Shown here one piece after another: positions 46,591 to 57,800 of a stretch of DNA of 64,000 nt. This DNA comes from Pampus argenteus (lineage: Eukaryota; Chordata; Actinopteri; Scombriformes; Stromateidae), in NCBI GenBank assembly GCA_036937835.1, contig CM072863.1:10838001-10902000 (forward strand), written 5' to 3'. The notes below the pieces were generated by a model, which saw only the letters and a program-made list of their open reading frames with translations, was not told the origin of the DNA and did not search any database. Made by a program: the position numbers and the translations under genes. The stretch's first letter is position 1; every line of letters starts with the position of its first letter.

Positions 46591-49331
46591 ATGGATTTTA
46601 CAGCCAAACATGGGCTGGTACTGCTCGACCAGCTGAGGAAGATGAGGGAGTCTGAGCATCTGACAGATGTGGTGCTGGTCGCTGAGGGCATCAGCTTCCC
46701 CTGTCACCGGGTTGTTCTATCAGCCTTCAGCCCATACTTTCGCGTTATGTTCACATGCGGCCTGCGTGAGTGCAACAACAGAGAAATATTCCTGCGCGAC
46801 ATCCCTGCAGACAGCTTGGCTCTCCTCTTGAACTACATCTATTGCTCAGATCTTCCTCTCACTAACACCAATGTACAAGGTATCTCAATTGCAGCTTTTC
46901 TCCTGCAAATGGACGATGTGTTCATTCGCTGCCAGCAGCATATGACCGAGAACATGGATGTGTCCAACTGCCTTGGAGTGTATTACTTTGCCCGTGACCT
47001 TGGTGCAGAAGAACTGTCTGACCATGCTCAGCGCTTCCTGAGCCAGCACTTTGTCCAAGTTTGCCAGAATGAGGAGGTGCTGGAGCTGGAGGCCCATCAG
47101 CTGGGAAAGCTCCTCACTTCTGATGACCTTAATGTTTCACGAGAAGAGACCATCTTGGATGTGGTCCTTCGCTGGGTCAAACACACCACACTGATGGATG
47201 GTGAAGTACGTATTCGACATCTCCCAGAGCTCCTGAGGAAGGTCCGTCTGCCCCTAATAAGCTCTGACTATTTGAGAGAGGCAATGAAGAGGAATACGGT
47301 TCTGCTGGGCGACGCTGAATGTCTGGAGATGTTGAATGAAGCCTTGCAGGTCACCTCAATGCATCCCTCTGCTGCACCACGCAAACTAAAGTTGCGCTAT
47401 GGGATGGAAACCACAGATCTGCTGCTCTGTGTGGGTAACGACAGTGGTGGGATTAGGTCAAGATATGGCAACTATGGCGAGCGCAGCTTTTGCTATGCCC
47501 CATCTACAGGCCGAAATTACTACATCACTTCACCTCGCTACGGAGATGCTCTGGGTTATGTGTGTGCTGGCGTTGTAACTGAAGAAAATAACATTATAGT
47601 GGCAGGAGAGGCCAGTGCTCGCAGAATGGCCTGGCAGAAGAACATGAATGTTGAGCTCTACAGGTAAGAAGGATATTAAGTGATTATCAAAAAATTGATA
47701 ATTCTACCCCACACAGATGACACTGATTGTTGACTGGGTTACTGCCAGGTACAAAGTAGAGGCCCAAGGGAGCTGGGAGCACCTGACGTCAGCAGAGTAC
47801 CGTGACTCCTTTGGTCTAGGATCACTGGGCGACACTCTGTACCTGACGGGCGGGCTGATGAAGCTCAAGAACCAATTTCTCATCACTAACTGTGTGGAGC
47901 GGTGGTCTCTGCAAGGGGGACCCTGGCGCAACGCAGCACCCCTACCAATGCCTTTGGCCTATCACAGCGTGGTCAGGCTGAAAGATCACCTTTATGCGAT
48001 TGGTGGTCGAACCCCACAGGTGATGTGTAAACACATATATACACTGCATGAAAAGAGGGGAATCTGGAAAACGTGAGACTTGTGAAAGTCACATTTTTGG
48101 ACCATATATAGACATAAGGGGATCAGAGTTAAGTGAAAGGCAAACGTTTCAGAAACACTTTCCTGTTCAAATTCTTTAACACTTTTGGTTGCGCTACATT
48201 AGAGCTGCAGCCTCTCTTAAGTTAATGACGGGCAAATATGATATGCCTTCAATTTAATGCAGTTATTATCAGAACTGGTCCAACACTTAAGCCAAACTAG
48301 CCAAAAGTATAAAGGTAAATTCACACATATGACTTATAAGATTCTCAGTTCTTTTTAGGCTTTTGAAGCTGTAAGGAGAGGAACATTTAATTATAATATA
48401 GATTAAATGTTTTCATGTATTACACATTTTACTCTTAGTTTTGCTTCTTGGGAAATCTAAAAATGTAATATGAACCTTTACACTAAAAAGGTGCAGTCAA
48501 AAAAGTCTATATGACTTATTTGACTGCACCTGCTCTGAACTGTCATACCCCCTCTCTCCCTCTTGACTGTCCAGTCATGCCGGATGGATGATGAGCCTGA
48601 CCGTCTTAGTAACCGCCTTCTGGAGTATGATCCAAACACAAACAAGTGGACAGAGCTATGTCCCATGAAGTTCTCAAAGTACCGCTGCAGTGCTATTGTT
48701 CTCAATGGTGAAATTTTTGTGATGGGTAAGATTGTTTGTTCAGTTAACTTGCTTATATTAGGACATATTTCAATGCATATTAGTTTAGAGTCCATTAACA
48801 CAATATTGTCACGTGTGTACAAAAAAATTATTATGAAAATCTTTGACGATAAACACAATTTGCACCTTTAGGTGGCATTGGCTGTGAGGGTGTGGACTGT
48901 GGGCAATCACGCCGCTGTCTCGATGCTGTGGAGATCTACAATCCAGATGGAGACTACTGGAGGGAGGGACCTCCTCTCCCCTGTCCTCAGCTTTCACTGC
49001 GCACCAATGCCTCAAATGCAGGAGTGGTGGGAGGAAAGATTTATGTGTGTGGATACTACAAAGGAGCAGGTAAGGGAAATTGTTTATCCATATATACATT
49101 ATGGGAATGAAAAATGCTTCGGTGTGAGTTTAAAACCCTTCTGTTTGTTAACAACTTTCAGATCGTCATGATGATATAACCAAAGACATTTTGGAGCTGG
49201 ACCCATGGGAGAACAGGTGGACAGTGGTGGCTCGGCACGCTCTGATGCATGACAACTATGATGTGTGCTTAGTGGCAAATCTCAACCCAAGAGGACTCAT
49301 GTCCCCTCCTGCAGACTTAGTAAAACTATGA
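46591..49331 (+). CDS. kbtbd12: Kelch repeat and BTB domain-containing protein 12
   Basis: This is a BTB-BACK-Kelch protein. By family such proteins are substrate adaptors for CUL3 ubiquitin ligases; the KBTBD12 target is not known to me. Five coding exons give 620 aa: 46591-47663, 47749-48019, 48575-48725, 48872-49069, 49162-49331. The BTB fold (residues about 15-125) contains LTDVVLVAEGISFPCHRVVL and SPYFRVMF. The BACK domain follows (about 130-240; ISREE-type motif NVSREETILDVVLRW). Kelch repeats occupy the C-terminal half (TGGLMKLKNQF, AIGGRTPQ, EIYNPDGDYW, LELDPWENRW). Resemblance to vertebrate KBTBD12 is close over the full length, including the distinctive RYGMETTDLLLC linker. The ATG at 46,591 starts 14 residues before the conserved BTB core. 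Confidence 0.93.
48489..48531. repeat. Hairpin-forming inverted repeat near the kbtbd12 exon 3 acceptor
   Basis: Arms of 19 nt (48489-48507 and 48513-48531) pair with one mismatch around a 5-nt loop (TATAT). The structure ends 44 nt before exon 3 (48575), in the zone where a branch point would lie. Confidence 0.8.
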
Positions 49332-50190
49332 CATCCACGTCAACTCAGATCAAAGTCTGTTTGGGAGGATTTGTAATGGAAATGAATTATTAATCATTAA
49401 CGCACTTTTTGCTGGGCCAAAGGCTTTAATTTTTTTTTTTTCAAGCAGAAAAGGTCTTATGCAGTTAATTAAGGGCTTACAATGCTATTAGAAGAAGAAT
49501 ATTAAATGATTTGTAAATATAGAATTTTTGTTGCTCTTTATCTTTTTGTGTAACATCTGCAAAGATTAATTTTCTGCATCTTGCAGCTGTGTAGTGCATA
49601 GCTGAAATAATCTCCATTGACATGAAACAGACATTAATTGTGGTTCTAATTATGGACTTCTAGACTAAATATGAATACAAAAAATGTTTCACAATTTTTA
49701 ATAAACAAGCACCTTATCCTTATGTTGTGGAGCATGATTGTTGTTGTTTGAAGAGATTGTTGTTTTTAATTTATACTATAAATGTTTGTTACCAATTTAT
49801 TGGACACAACTAGTTCAAATTAACACGAATAAAACAGCCCTGCATTAAATCTTACCTCAACGTTATGTTTTTGTTAAAACCATTTTTAGAGAAAAGTTCC
49901 ATCTTAAAAAAGATTTCATTTACGATGCGGTTGAACTGTATTGATTATACACAGAGGTGTCCCTTATATTTAGTCTACACACCGATATAAATACATCTAA
50001 TTAAATATTTCTTTTTATAACAGAGGAAGAAAGTGTCCAACAGTGAAATATGAAGTCACATTAATTGAAAACTGGAAAGGCTGCCTGCCAAATTACTATT
50101 GATCAAAGCTCTTCTATTTTGACATGTACAACACAATGCATTTTACATGGTCAGGACTCAAAGAGGTGATTTGTTTTCAGAACCTTTCTG
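49332..50190. other. kbtbd12 3' UTR and spacer before iho1
   Basis: AT-rich sequence. AATAAA motifs at 49,700-49,705 and 49,828-49,833 are candidate kbtbd12 poly(A) signals. The spacer to the convergent iho1 3' end is short. No gene is evident. Confidence 0.5.
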
Positions 50191-50196
50191 TTTATT
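50191..50196 (-). terminator. iho1: iho1 poly(A) signal
   Basis: AATAAA on the minus strand lies about 307 nt after the iho1 stop, with T-rich sequence beyond it. Confidence 0.6.
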
Positions 50197-50502
50197 TTCC
50201 AACATTTAGTCAGCAGAGAACATACAGAATAAGTTAAATTTAAAAAAATCAACAGAGAAGCCTGACTGGAACAGTACTTTTTTATGTTCACAGAAATAAA
50301 TATATTTAAAAGACTTTGTGGATCACTAGTCATTAACTTACTTGTCATTAATATCTTTTTACATATCTCCACAGTTTCTCCACTCTAAGACAAAAGAAAA
50401 TGTGTTCCTTCTTCAAAAACTGAATAACTTTAAAACTTAGAAGACACACTCGACGCAGAAATAAGAAAACAAATGCTAGCCTTCTGGGTCCTTTAGTCAT
50501 TT

Positions 50503-53098
50503 CTAAAAGCCTATATCAGAATCGCGATCCATGCCAAACAACTGCCAGAAGCTTTCAGGTTTCACTGGAGTCCCAGGTTTGTCTAAGATGGGTTCGATTC
50601 CTGTGATGCACGCAGAGCTGTTACTGTCCTGAGACCAGCAGCTGAGAGGGGTGATGAAACATCCAGAAACTTCACTGGATCTGTTCTCCCTGTTCTGTAT
50701 TAGACATTCTGGTCTGAGACTGCCCCGGCTGCTGTACAGATCATGACGCTCACGCAGAGATCTTGAAAAGTTTTGTGGTTTGTTACAGTTCATGACAGGT
50801 TGACTGTTTTCATGCAAGACAGTGAGCTTACTCCTCTGTGAAAGCACCAGCGGCCTTTTTTTGCGCCTACTGATGCCTCTCAAAGTGGATTTCCTTTTTC
50901 CGATGATGCAGCTGGGATCCTGAGGAGGAACTTCAACTTGATTGCGTTCAAGGTTGTATGAAGTACTTGTAAACTGTGTGCCTTCAAGCTTGTTGTCCTG
51001 CACTGGTGATGTCTGAATGGCAGAGTCCATTACTTTCCCAGGACTGGGTTTAGCTGAATGCTCTAAGACTAAGGTGTTGAGCAGCTTCAGGGCCTCTTCA
51101 AGCATGCTTCGTTCTCTTTCTTGTTCCTTTCTCATACGCTCCAGACCATTTTTTAGAGTTTGCACACTTGAGATAAGTTCTGCAGTTGTGTCTCCACTCT
51201 AAAAAATATCAATAAACAATGACACTCATCACTAATTAGACACATTTATTAGCTATCAAAATTTACCAAGCTACAAGCTGCAGTAATTTTGACCAGCAAT
51301 TCACCTTTTGCACCCTTTCTTTAAGTTCTGTCATAGTCTCTTTCTGGGAGGTCACTTCATTTAACAAAGTCTCAAAATGCTGTGAAATGTCACTCTGGAG
51401 ACTGCAGAGGTTATTTTGCACTGGGAAATAAATAAAAGTTTAGAAATGAGTACATAAAGCCCCCCTGACAAATTCTTCACACAAAAAACAAAACAATTAA
51501 GTTAGAGGTTGAGTAAAGAGCACCATCTACTGGCGATAAGAAACGCTTTTTTACTAAACAGTATGTACCAGTTCAGCTGTTGTTTGCAGTAAAGCAGGAA
51601 GCAATTTTAAGTACATACTACAAATGTTAACAAAATACTAATTTAATAGACCCCCATTAGGAAACTTACATGATGATGCAAAGTTGTTAAACTTTTCAAG
51701 GACTGTTTGGCACACAGCAGTATTTTTCTCTGTGCCACTGACCAGTTGTTGGATCTGAAAAATATAGAGACTTTTTTTTTTTAACATTTCACATCTAGAA
51801 AATATGAGCTATAAAAGGAAAAGCAACAGAATGTATGCGTATAATCACTTACATTGTTAAGGGTTTCCTGAATATTTACAAATTCTTTGGCTAAAACATC
51901 ACTGATAAAGCAAACAAGACATACTTTAGAAGTAATTACAACTATTTTTTTAAATCAAGTTGCAAATCGATTCTCTTTAATATAGAGAAGTACATGTCAG
52001 TTTTTTCTTTTGCCCTTTTCTTGTCCTCCTCAAATTTATCCAGTAATCCAAAGGTTTTGGTTTTGTCCTTCAGTTCTCCAAACAGGAGAGGTTTGGTGTG
52101 ATATCTGCTTGAAAGCTTTTGGTCACTTCCCTAAATAGTGACAAAACACAGAGGTTAACAGATATAAACACAAAACAAATAATCTGGGAGATGATGAATT
52201 CAACTACGTTTGGTGATATTTATATGACAATATATCCTATCCAGCAAATGGCAAACACTTAATGCAAAAAACAGGTGAAAATAATGATGGTTTACTAGAT
52301 TACTGCACTAGATCTGTTTTTAAACAGCTCCCCTGACTATAGCACAGCTCTCTAACAATACCTGTGATTGTTTCCATAACATTAAAACCTTAAAACAAGT
52401 ATTTTGTTGTGCCATAGGCTGCAACTAACAATTAACACACATCATCTGTGAGATTCAATTCATTACCAAGTTTACTTATAAATGTTATAATGACATTAAA
52501 CTAGTGGGACTGCCTAATTTGTGCATCTAGTTACTAGAAGTTATGGCTCCTTCACCAAGAACCTACAAGATAAAGACAGTTAGTCTCACCTCTTGTGAAC
52601 TTTGTTGGGAGTTCCTGGATGACAAACTCATATCCTGAGATATGCCTTGTGAATTTTCAGGCCAAAACTGAGACCCAAAGAAAATCTGAGAATCAGTGAA
52701 ACTGGAGTAGCCGCTGGTGGCCGCATTCCTGTTGTATTCCCACCAGGTTTGAGGAGTAAATACAAACACACAATTTGTTTGTGCAGCAAAACAAAAGTGC
52801 TCAGTTATCATACGAATGTCAGTCTACATACAGTATCCATGCATTGTTATCTCAAGGACAGTTCATTGAACTGATGAAGCCTCTTGGATGAGAGGTGAAA
52901 CGTCTTCAAAGACAAATAACCAAGTCCAGTTGCGTTCGATTTAATCTCCTTGAGATAACTATGACCTGGATGAATGAGAATATTCACAGGCCTATCTATG
53001 CATTGTTTTTAGATGAAAAGCTAAATTAGCAAGTTAGCTAACCACCTGCTTCCAGTTGGGATGTTCAGCATTTCTTTTATGTTCCTTATATGATTCAT
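50503..53098 (-). CDS. iho1: Interactor of HORMAD1 protein 1 (CCDC36)
   Basis: IHO1 acts on meiotic chromosome axes, where with HORMAD1, REC114 and MEI4 it promotes SPO11 double-strand breaks. Seven coding exons give 424 aa: 53046-53098, 52590-52728, 51994-52130, 51853-51901, 51670-51754, 51305-51420, 50503-51198. Conserved marks are the N-terminus MNHIRNIKEMLNIPTGS, then TDSQIFFGSQFWPENSQ, KTFGLLDKFEEDKKRAKEK, a central coiled coil (LERMRKEQERERSMLEEALK), SAIQTSPV, and the C-terminal acidic-aromatic end SDIGF, equivalent to the DDDGF end of the mammalian protein. The protein is shorter than the roughly 590-aa human form because the low-complexity region is reduced. The smallest exons (49 and 53 nt) rely on splice sites and frame alone. 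Confidence 0.88.
52834..53007. mobile_element. Retroelement fragment with target-site duplication, iho1 intron
   Basis: A 144-bp insert (52849-52992) is flanked by near-perfect 15-bp direct repeats, TATCCATGCATTGTT (52834-52848) and TATCTATGCATTGTT (52993-53007). The insert contains AGCCTCTTGGATGAGAGGTG and GATAACTATGACCTGGATGA, words that recur in a very common interspersed repeat of fish genomes. The direct repeats are seen in the sequence; the family name is not certain. Confidence 0.75.
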
Positions 53099-53347
53099 TG
53101 CTTTTGGTTACCTGTTTGTAAAGATAACAAGTTAGTAGAAGATATTTAACTAGCTATCTGATGTATGTCTTCATAGCATTAGCTAGTTCATAAAATGCCT
53201 CATTAGTTAACTTTAATTAACGTAACATCTATTTAAACTTACGTTAACTGTTAAGCTAAGTCTTATGAGACCTTTATCACATACTAGTTATATTATGTTT
53301 AGTAGTGTACAGTGGTTGATAAGTACTAAACGATGAGAGTAACTCAC

Positions 53348-53401
53348 AGTTCGTATATGTTGTGATGAAGATGATGACGCCGGTTTTAAATCTCCCGCCA
53401 A
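53348..53401 (-). promoter_or_regulatory. iho1: iho1 promoter with E2F-type site, non-coding exon 1
   Basis: On the minus strand TTGGCGGGAGA (53391-53401) is an E2F/E2F6-type site, followed at once by TTTAAA, a CHR-like element. A short non-coding exon probably starts just downstream and ends at 53,348 (GAACT|GTGAGT). It splices to the acceptor before 53,111 (TTTACAAACAG), which opens the ATG exon. Confidence 0.5.
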
Positions 53402-54140
53402 GCGCGATGACAGGCTGATGCATTCAGGTGCCGTCGAACAACTTAGCAGGACCAGAGTAAACAAACAGTGTTAGATAAATAAATGACTTCATCATGAGTG
53501 GAATATTGCAGTATCACCTGTGGTCTCTTCAGTCAGCATTTCTTATCAGCAGGTCAAGCATATAGGTTCAATTATTTTCTATGAAAATAAGACTGAATCA
53601 GTTTGGTATAATGTTCACTGAAACGTTACACATTTAATGGGGTTATGTAATTTACAAATTGCAAGTTTTGTCCTTTTTTATTTATTGTACTGCTTTATAC
53701 AACAAAATCGATTGGAAAATAAATTATTGTATTTGTGAGAATGTAATGTAACATAATAATATTAACAACAATTAACAGTATTATTAACAACGATTAAGTA
53801 TTTAAATTTGATTCATATATTTAATTATAAATAATAATAACAACAATAATAATTGTGTTCGTGTATCTTATTGTTAGTATTATTATTATTATTAATAATA
53901 ATAATGATGATGATAATAATACAATTGTTGATGACCAGTAACGTCATTATCATGGAAAATATTATTAGTAGTATAATTTATATTTATTATTAATTATTAT
54001 TTATATATGTTTTTATAGTATTGTAAATTATTGTTATTTATTTGTTTAACTGTATATTTTCTACTCGGACATAAAGAGAAAGAACGATGTGTCATCTTAT
54101 CATTATCTTATCATATCCCACCGTTTGTTTTGAAACTCGT
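53402..54140. other. Divergent AT-rich spacer between iho1 and C1orf159
   Basis: This short spacer separates two divergently transcribed genes. It contains ATT/AAT trinucleotide-rich sequence (53,876-53,925) and long AT runs. No gene or RNA was recognised. Confidence 0.6.
53876..53925. repeat. (ATT/AAT)n low-complexity repeat
   Basis: Runs of ATT pass into AAT and then GAT triplets. Confidence 0.85.
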
Positions 54141-54372
54141 ACCCGGAAGTGCATGTGCTAAATGAAACCGAGTGGCTATGAGCTAACCACTGTCGGATTA
54201 TCTGTGGTTGAACTGCAGAGGTGTGTTGATGACAAATCGCACAACAAATGTAAGTGACCGCCTGGTTGAAAAAAACCCAAAAAGAAAAACAACCTCTGCG
54301 GAGGACGAGATCTGACGTCGGTTAAATCACACCCAGGAGTTGTTGACTCAGGCCAAAGCCTGTGTTTAGCTG
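54141..54372 (+). promoter_or_regulatory. C1orf159 promoter and non-coding exon 1
   Basis: ACCCGGAAGTGC at 54141-54152 is a good ETS/GABP site typical of TATA-less housekeeping promoters. A non-coding first exon ends at 54,372 (GTTTAGCTG|GTGAGTG) and splices to 55,331 (CTTAAAG|GGTTCG), nine bases before the ATG. Confidence 0.55.
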
Positions 54373-54788
54373 GTGAGTGAACTTTCTGTGTTTCCAAATT
54401 CAGTAATATGCAGCTGCTCAGTATGTGATTGTAAACATACGCGATCATATAAAAGCAGACTGATACAGATGAGCAGATCTGCCTCATTGGCGCCGATGTT
54501 ATAATCGTAGCTGCGTGTCTGTCTGCTGGCTTTCAACCACAGCAGAACTTCATCCCAGTGATAGACAGGTGCTAGCTAGCTAACCATCGTGTGTCACTCA
54601 TCTGACGTTAGCTCATCTCGTGCCATTTGAGATGTTAGCTATGTTTCTTTACACATTACACATTACGCACAATTACGTTTTATTTAAAATCAATGGTGTA
54701 AAAAAGAAAGTTGAAGAGTAAAGACAGACAGAAAAGTGTCAGGTGTATTTTAAGTAGACGACTGCCCTCTCATGAATATGTAAACACT

Positions 54789-54819
<31 letters not shown>

Positions 54820-54860
54820 GCGTGCGCGCGTGTGTGTGTGTGTGTGCGCGTGTGTGTGTG
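54789..54860. repeat. (TG)/(CG) alternating purine-pyrimidine tract
   Basis: This is 72 bp of strictly alternating TG with interspersed CG steps (for example GTGCGTGCGCGCG), about 420 bp after the first exon of C1orf159. Such tracts readily adopt Z-DNA under negative supercoiling. Confidence 0.9.
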
Positions 54861-55339
54861 AGTGACTCGTTTGTTTAGTTTTAATGCAACGCTGATTAAC
54901 ATCAAACATTTGCATCTTTGTATAGTCCTGTTTCTAGTTAATGACCTGGAATTAAATTATTAAGTATGTGGAAAAATTTAAAAAGTAATTAAGACTACAG
55001 TCAGATCTGGCATTATACTATTATGTTTTGCACTTGACAGTTTTTAATACTATGTGCATGAAGCACTAAAACAGTGTGGACGCTTGATACCCAATCCTTG
55101 TTATTAAGTTTTATTTGATCAATAAGCAGCAGTTTCCACAAGACAGAGATTACCTTAAATGTATCCCAATAATAAAGTATAGCCTATATATTTTCAAGAT
55201 AAGTATCCAATCAGTCCGTTTGTTTATCTCCCTTGTTTCTTGTAGTATTAAATAGATAAATGTGCATCTAGTCTGCGCCTAGTTCAAGTTATTTGATGTT
55301 TATCTAATTCAAGTCTGTTTGATCTTAAAGGGTTCGAAT

Positions 55340-57800
55340 ATGGCTCTGTCATTCCTTCTGGTCTTGGCTGCAACTGTGATTCTTATCAGACCCGAGACAC
55401 CTGTAACTAAGGTACAAAATGGATGTTATGTTACCGAGTCACAAATCTAATGTGCTTTGTTCAGATTACATCAGTTTGTTAACTGCTGTTCTGTCAACAG
55501 GCCCTACATCAGAATTCACTTGAGTGCTGCGGCGAGAAACAGAGAGTGAACAGTTCATGTTCAAATGACACCCACTGTGAACCAGGTAATGTGGATGTCT
55601 GAAGGATTGAAACACATATGAAGAAAGTCACTAAGAGTTTTAACCTTGTCACCAGTCAGAGACTTAACAGAATAACATTATATTCTATTAATCAGCGTAT
55701 CTCATAAAGTTACTCTGGTAAATTAATATGCATAAAGCAAATTTTCTGATGATTAAAATATATCTGATTAAAGTAGTTAAACTCAGGTTGCTCTCTAACT
55801 GGCTGTTTTTACTAATCCAATCAGATATATTTTAATCATCAGAAACTTTGCTTGTCTGACTTTGCTTGTACCTGTTGTGTATATAATAACAGTTTGGTTA
55901 ATGGTTGGATAATCCCAGTTAATCTAAACACATTCAGTCTGTGTGCTACTATGCTTTATGAGTGCAAATACAGCATATTAAAATGACACTGAGGAGATGT
56001 TAGAAGAACATATTATGAGTGATGTTGTTTTGAGTCACGTTGTTCACTGCTGTACTTTTTAAAATTAAGTTAGAAAGTATCACAATGATGTAATATTGTT
56101 TGAATTTTACAGTGACAAAAAACTGGAGGCAATGTTGGTCCTGCATGTTAGAGGGACTAAAAGTTTTAACTTACAAAAAACAGTTGTGTCCTTGTGCTCA
56201 TGGTACTCTCATCTTTGGCAACATGTCATAAAAAGGAAAACAACACTTTTTGTTAATTTAAGACTCTGGTAAACAGTATATACAGCAATTCATATTTTGT
56301 CTTCTTTTCCTTTTCATTTCATTGTAGAATAAAATGTTTCATTTTACTTTGATCTTGTGGTAATCAAAGTTCAGGATGAAATCAGCACAACGGCGTTAGA
56401 AGTAAAAAAATGTTTAAAATGTAATAATATTAAATATATTCTTGTTTGGGTTTCTTCAGGATGCTTCTTACGTGTCCTTGAGAACAGCAACACTGTTTGT
56501 ATATTCTGTGACTCTGCAGCTGTAGACTTGGAGAATGTAACAGTCTGCACCTACAGTAAGGACCAGAAATTATCCACTTACTGTTTTTCACTGAAAATCT
56601 CAGTGTTAACATTGTATCATGTTTTTTTTATTTGCCTTTTTCCTGTGCCTGCTAGACTACACAGTGGAGAGGAACAATCATACAACAGTAACTACTGTCT
56701 TTCCTAGAATTGGTAAGCTATCATATCTACAGTCATTATAGGATTTATTTTGTATAATATATACTGTATTTATTACTGTAATGTGTTCACCTGTATAAAA
56801 GACTTTAAAAATCCTATGTTAATTCACTTTCATTAATGCATGTTATTTTTCAAGACCAGAACGAACCAACTTTAAGATCTTCATTTGTTATAATGAGTTT
56901 CCGTTTGTAAAGGGTGTATGTCTGTGCCACCTGTGAAATGTTTTTCAGTGTCGTCAACCACTTCCTGTTTTGTGCTTTGTTTTGGAGCAGGAGGGCCAGG
57001 TGTGGCTGCCTCTCTCCTTCTGGGAACGCTGTTGATCAGTCTGTTTCTGATTCTTTCCGTTGCCTCGTTCTTCTACCTCAAACGCTCCAACCGACTCCCG
57101 AACATCTTCTACCGCCGCAACAAGGGTAAGCACATCAGTGACACACACAGACAGACACACACCTTTTGTTTTACCTGGGTATGAAGCTCTTGAGTTCCTG
57201 TTTTTAATACTGTTATCCACCACAACTAATACATCTGCTGTAATAAATCACTGAAGAACACTTTATAGTCATGCTTCAGTCAATACTGTATAAATCAAAT
57301 CAAATGTAAACATATTTTGTGTACTTTTTATATATATATTTTTTTTACAGCATTCATATTTCAACCAAGTGAGACAGTAAGTCATTTATTTTTTTTATAT
57401 TCAAGCCTAATCAAACATATGGAGGCCTGTATAGAGACTATGAATCTATTTACAAAGACAATGACTCCTTTGTGTCTTTTCTCTTCCAGGCTGTCATGAT
57501 ACCCTCCTCTACAGGTAAGACTATGTTGTCTACAGGGATTAAAGTTCTCAAGCACCATTCCTGATTTCAGGCACGGCATACACAGTAGTGTTGCTTTTTG
57601 GGGTTGTAACATCAAAGTCTTGTATGCAGGAAGAGTTTATCTTAAGGCTAAAGGTTATGCCTCTCATTCATTATTCTGTGCTTTCTTTTTTTTAAGTGCG
57701 GAAGCCAAGATATGTCAGAAGGGAGCGGCCTTCTGCCACTTCAACACTGAATAGTGCCATCATACCCACAACATCCACTACTCAAGTCTATAATGTGTAA
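55340..57800 (+). CDS. C1orf159: C1orf159-like single-pass type I membrane protein
   Basis: This is an uncharacterised but conserved vertebrate membrane protein. Eight coding exons give 199 aa: 55340-55411, 55501-55585, 56460-56555, 56656-56712, 56991-57125, 57351-57376, 57490-57514, 57697-57800. A signal peptide (about residues 1-18, MALSFLLVLAATVILI) precedes a small ectodomain. That ectodomain has eight cysteines (33, 34, 44, 50, 54, 66, 69, 82) and five N-glycosylation sequons (N41, N46, N78, N85, N92). One transmembrane helix spans about 108-132. The cytosolic tail begins YLKRSNRLP and contains the family-specific RKPRYVRRERP block. The order of features and the tail block identify it as the C1orf159 homologue. 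Its biochemical role is unknown. Confidence 0.9.
55735..55853. repeat. Palindromic MITE-like element in C1orf159 intron 2
   Basis: A perfect 27-bp inverted repeat (55743-55769 and 55819-55845) extends with slight mismatch to about 35 bp per arm, ending AAGCAAA and TTTGCTT. The arms flank a 49-bp centre. This is the form of a short fold-back MITE. Confidence 0.8.
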
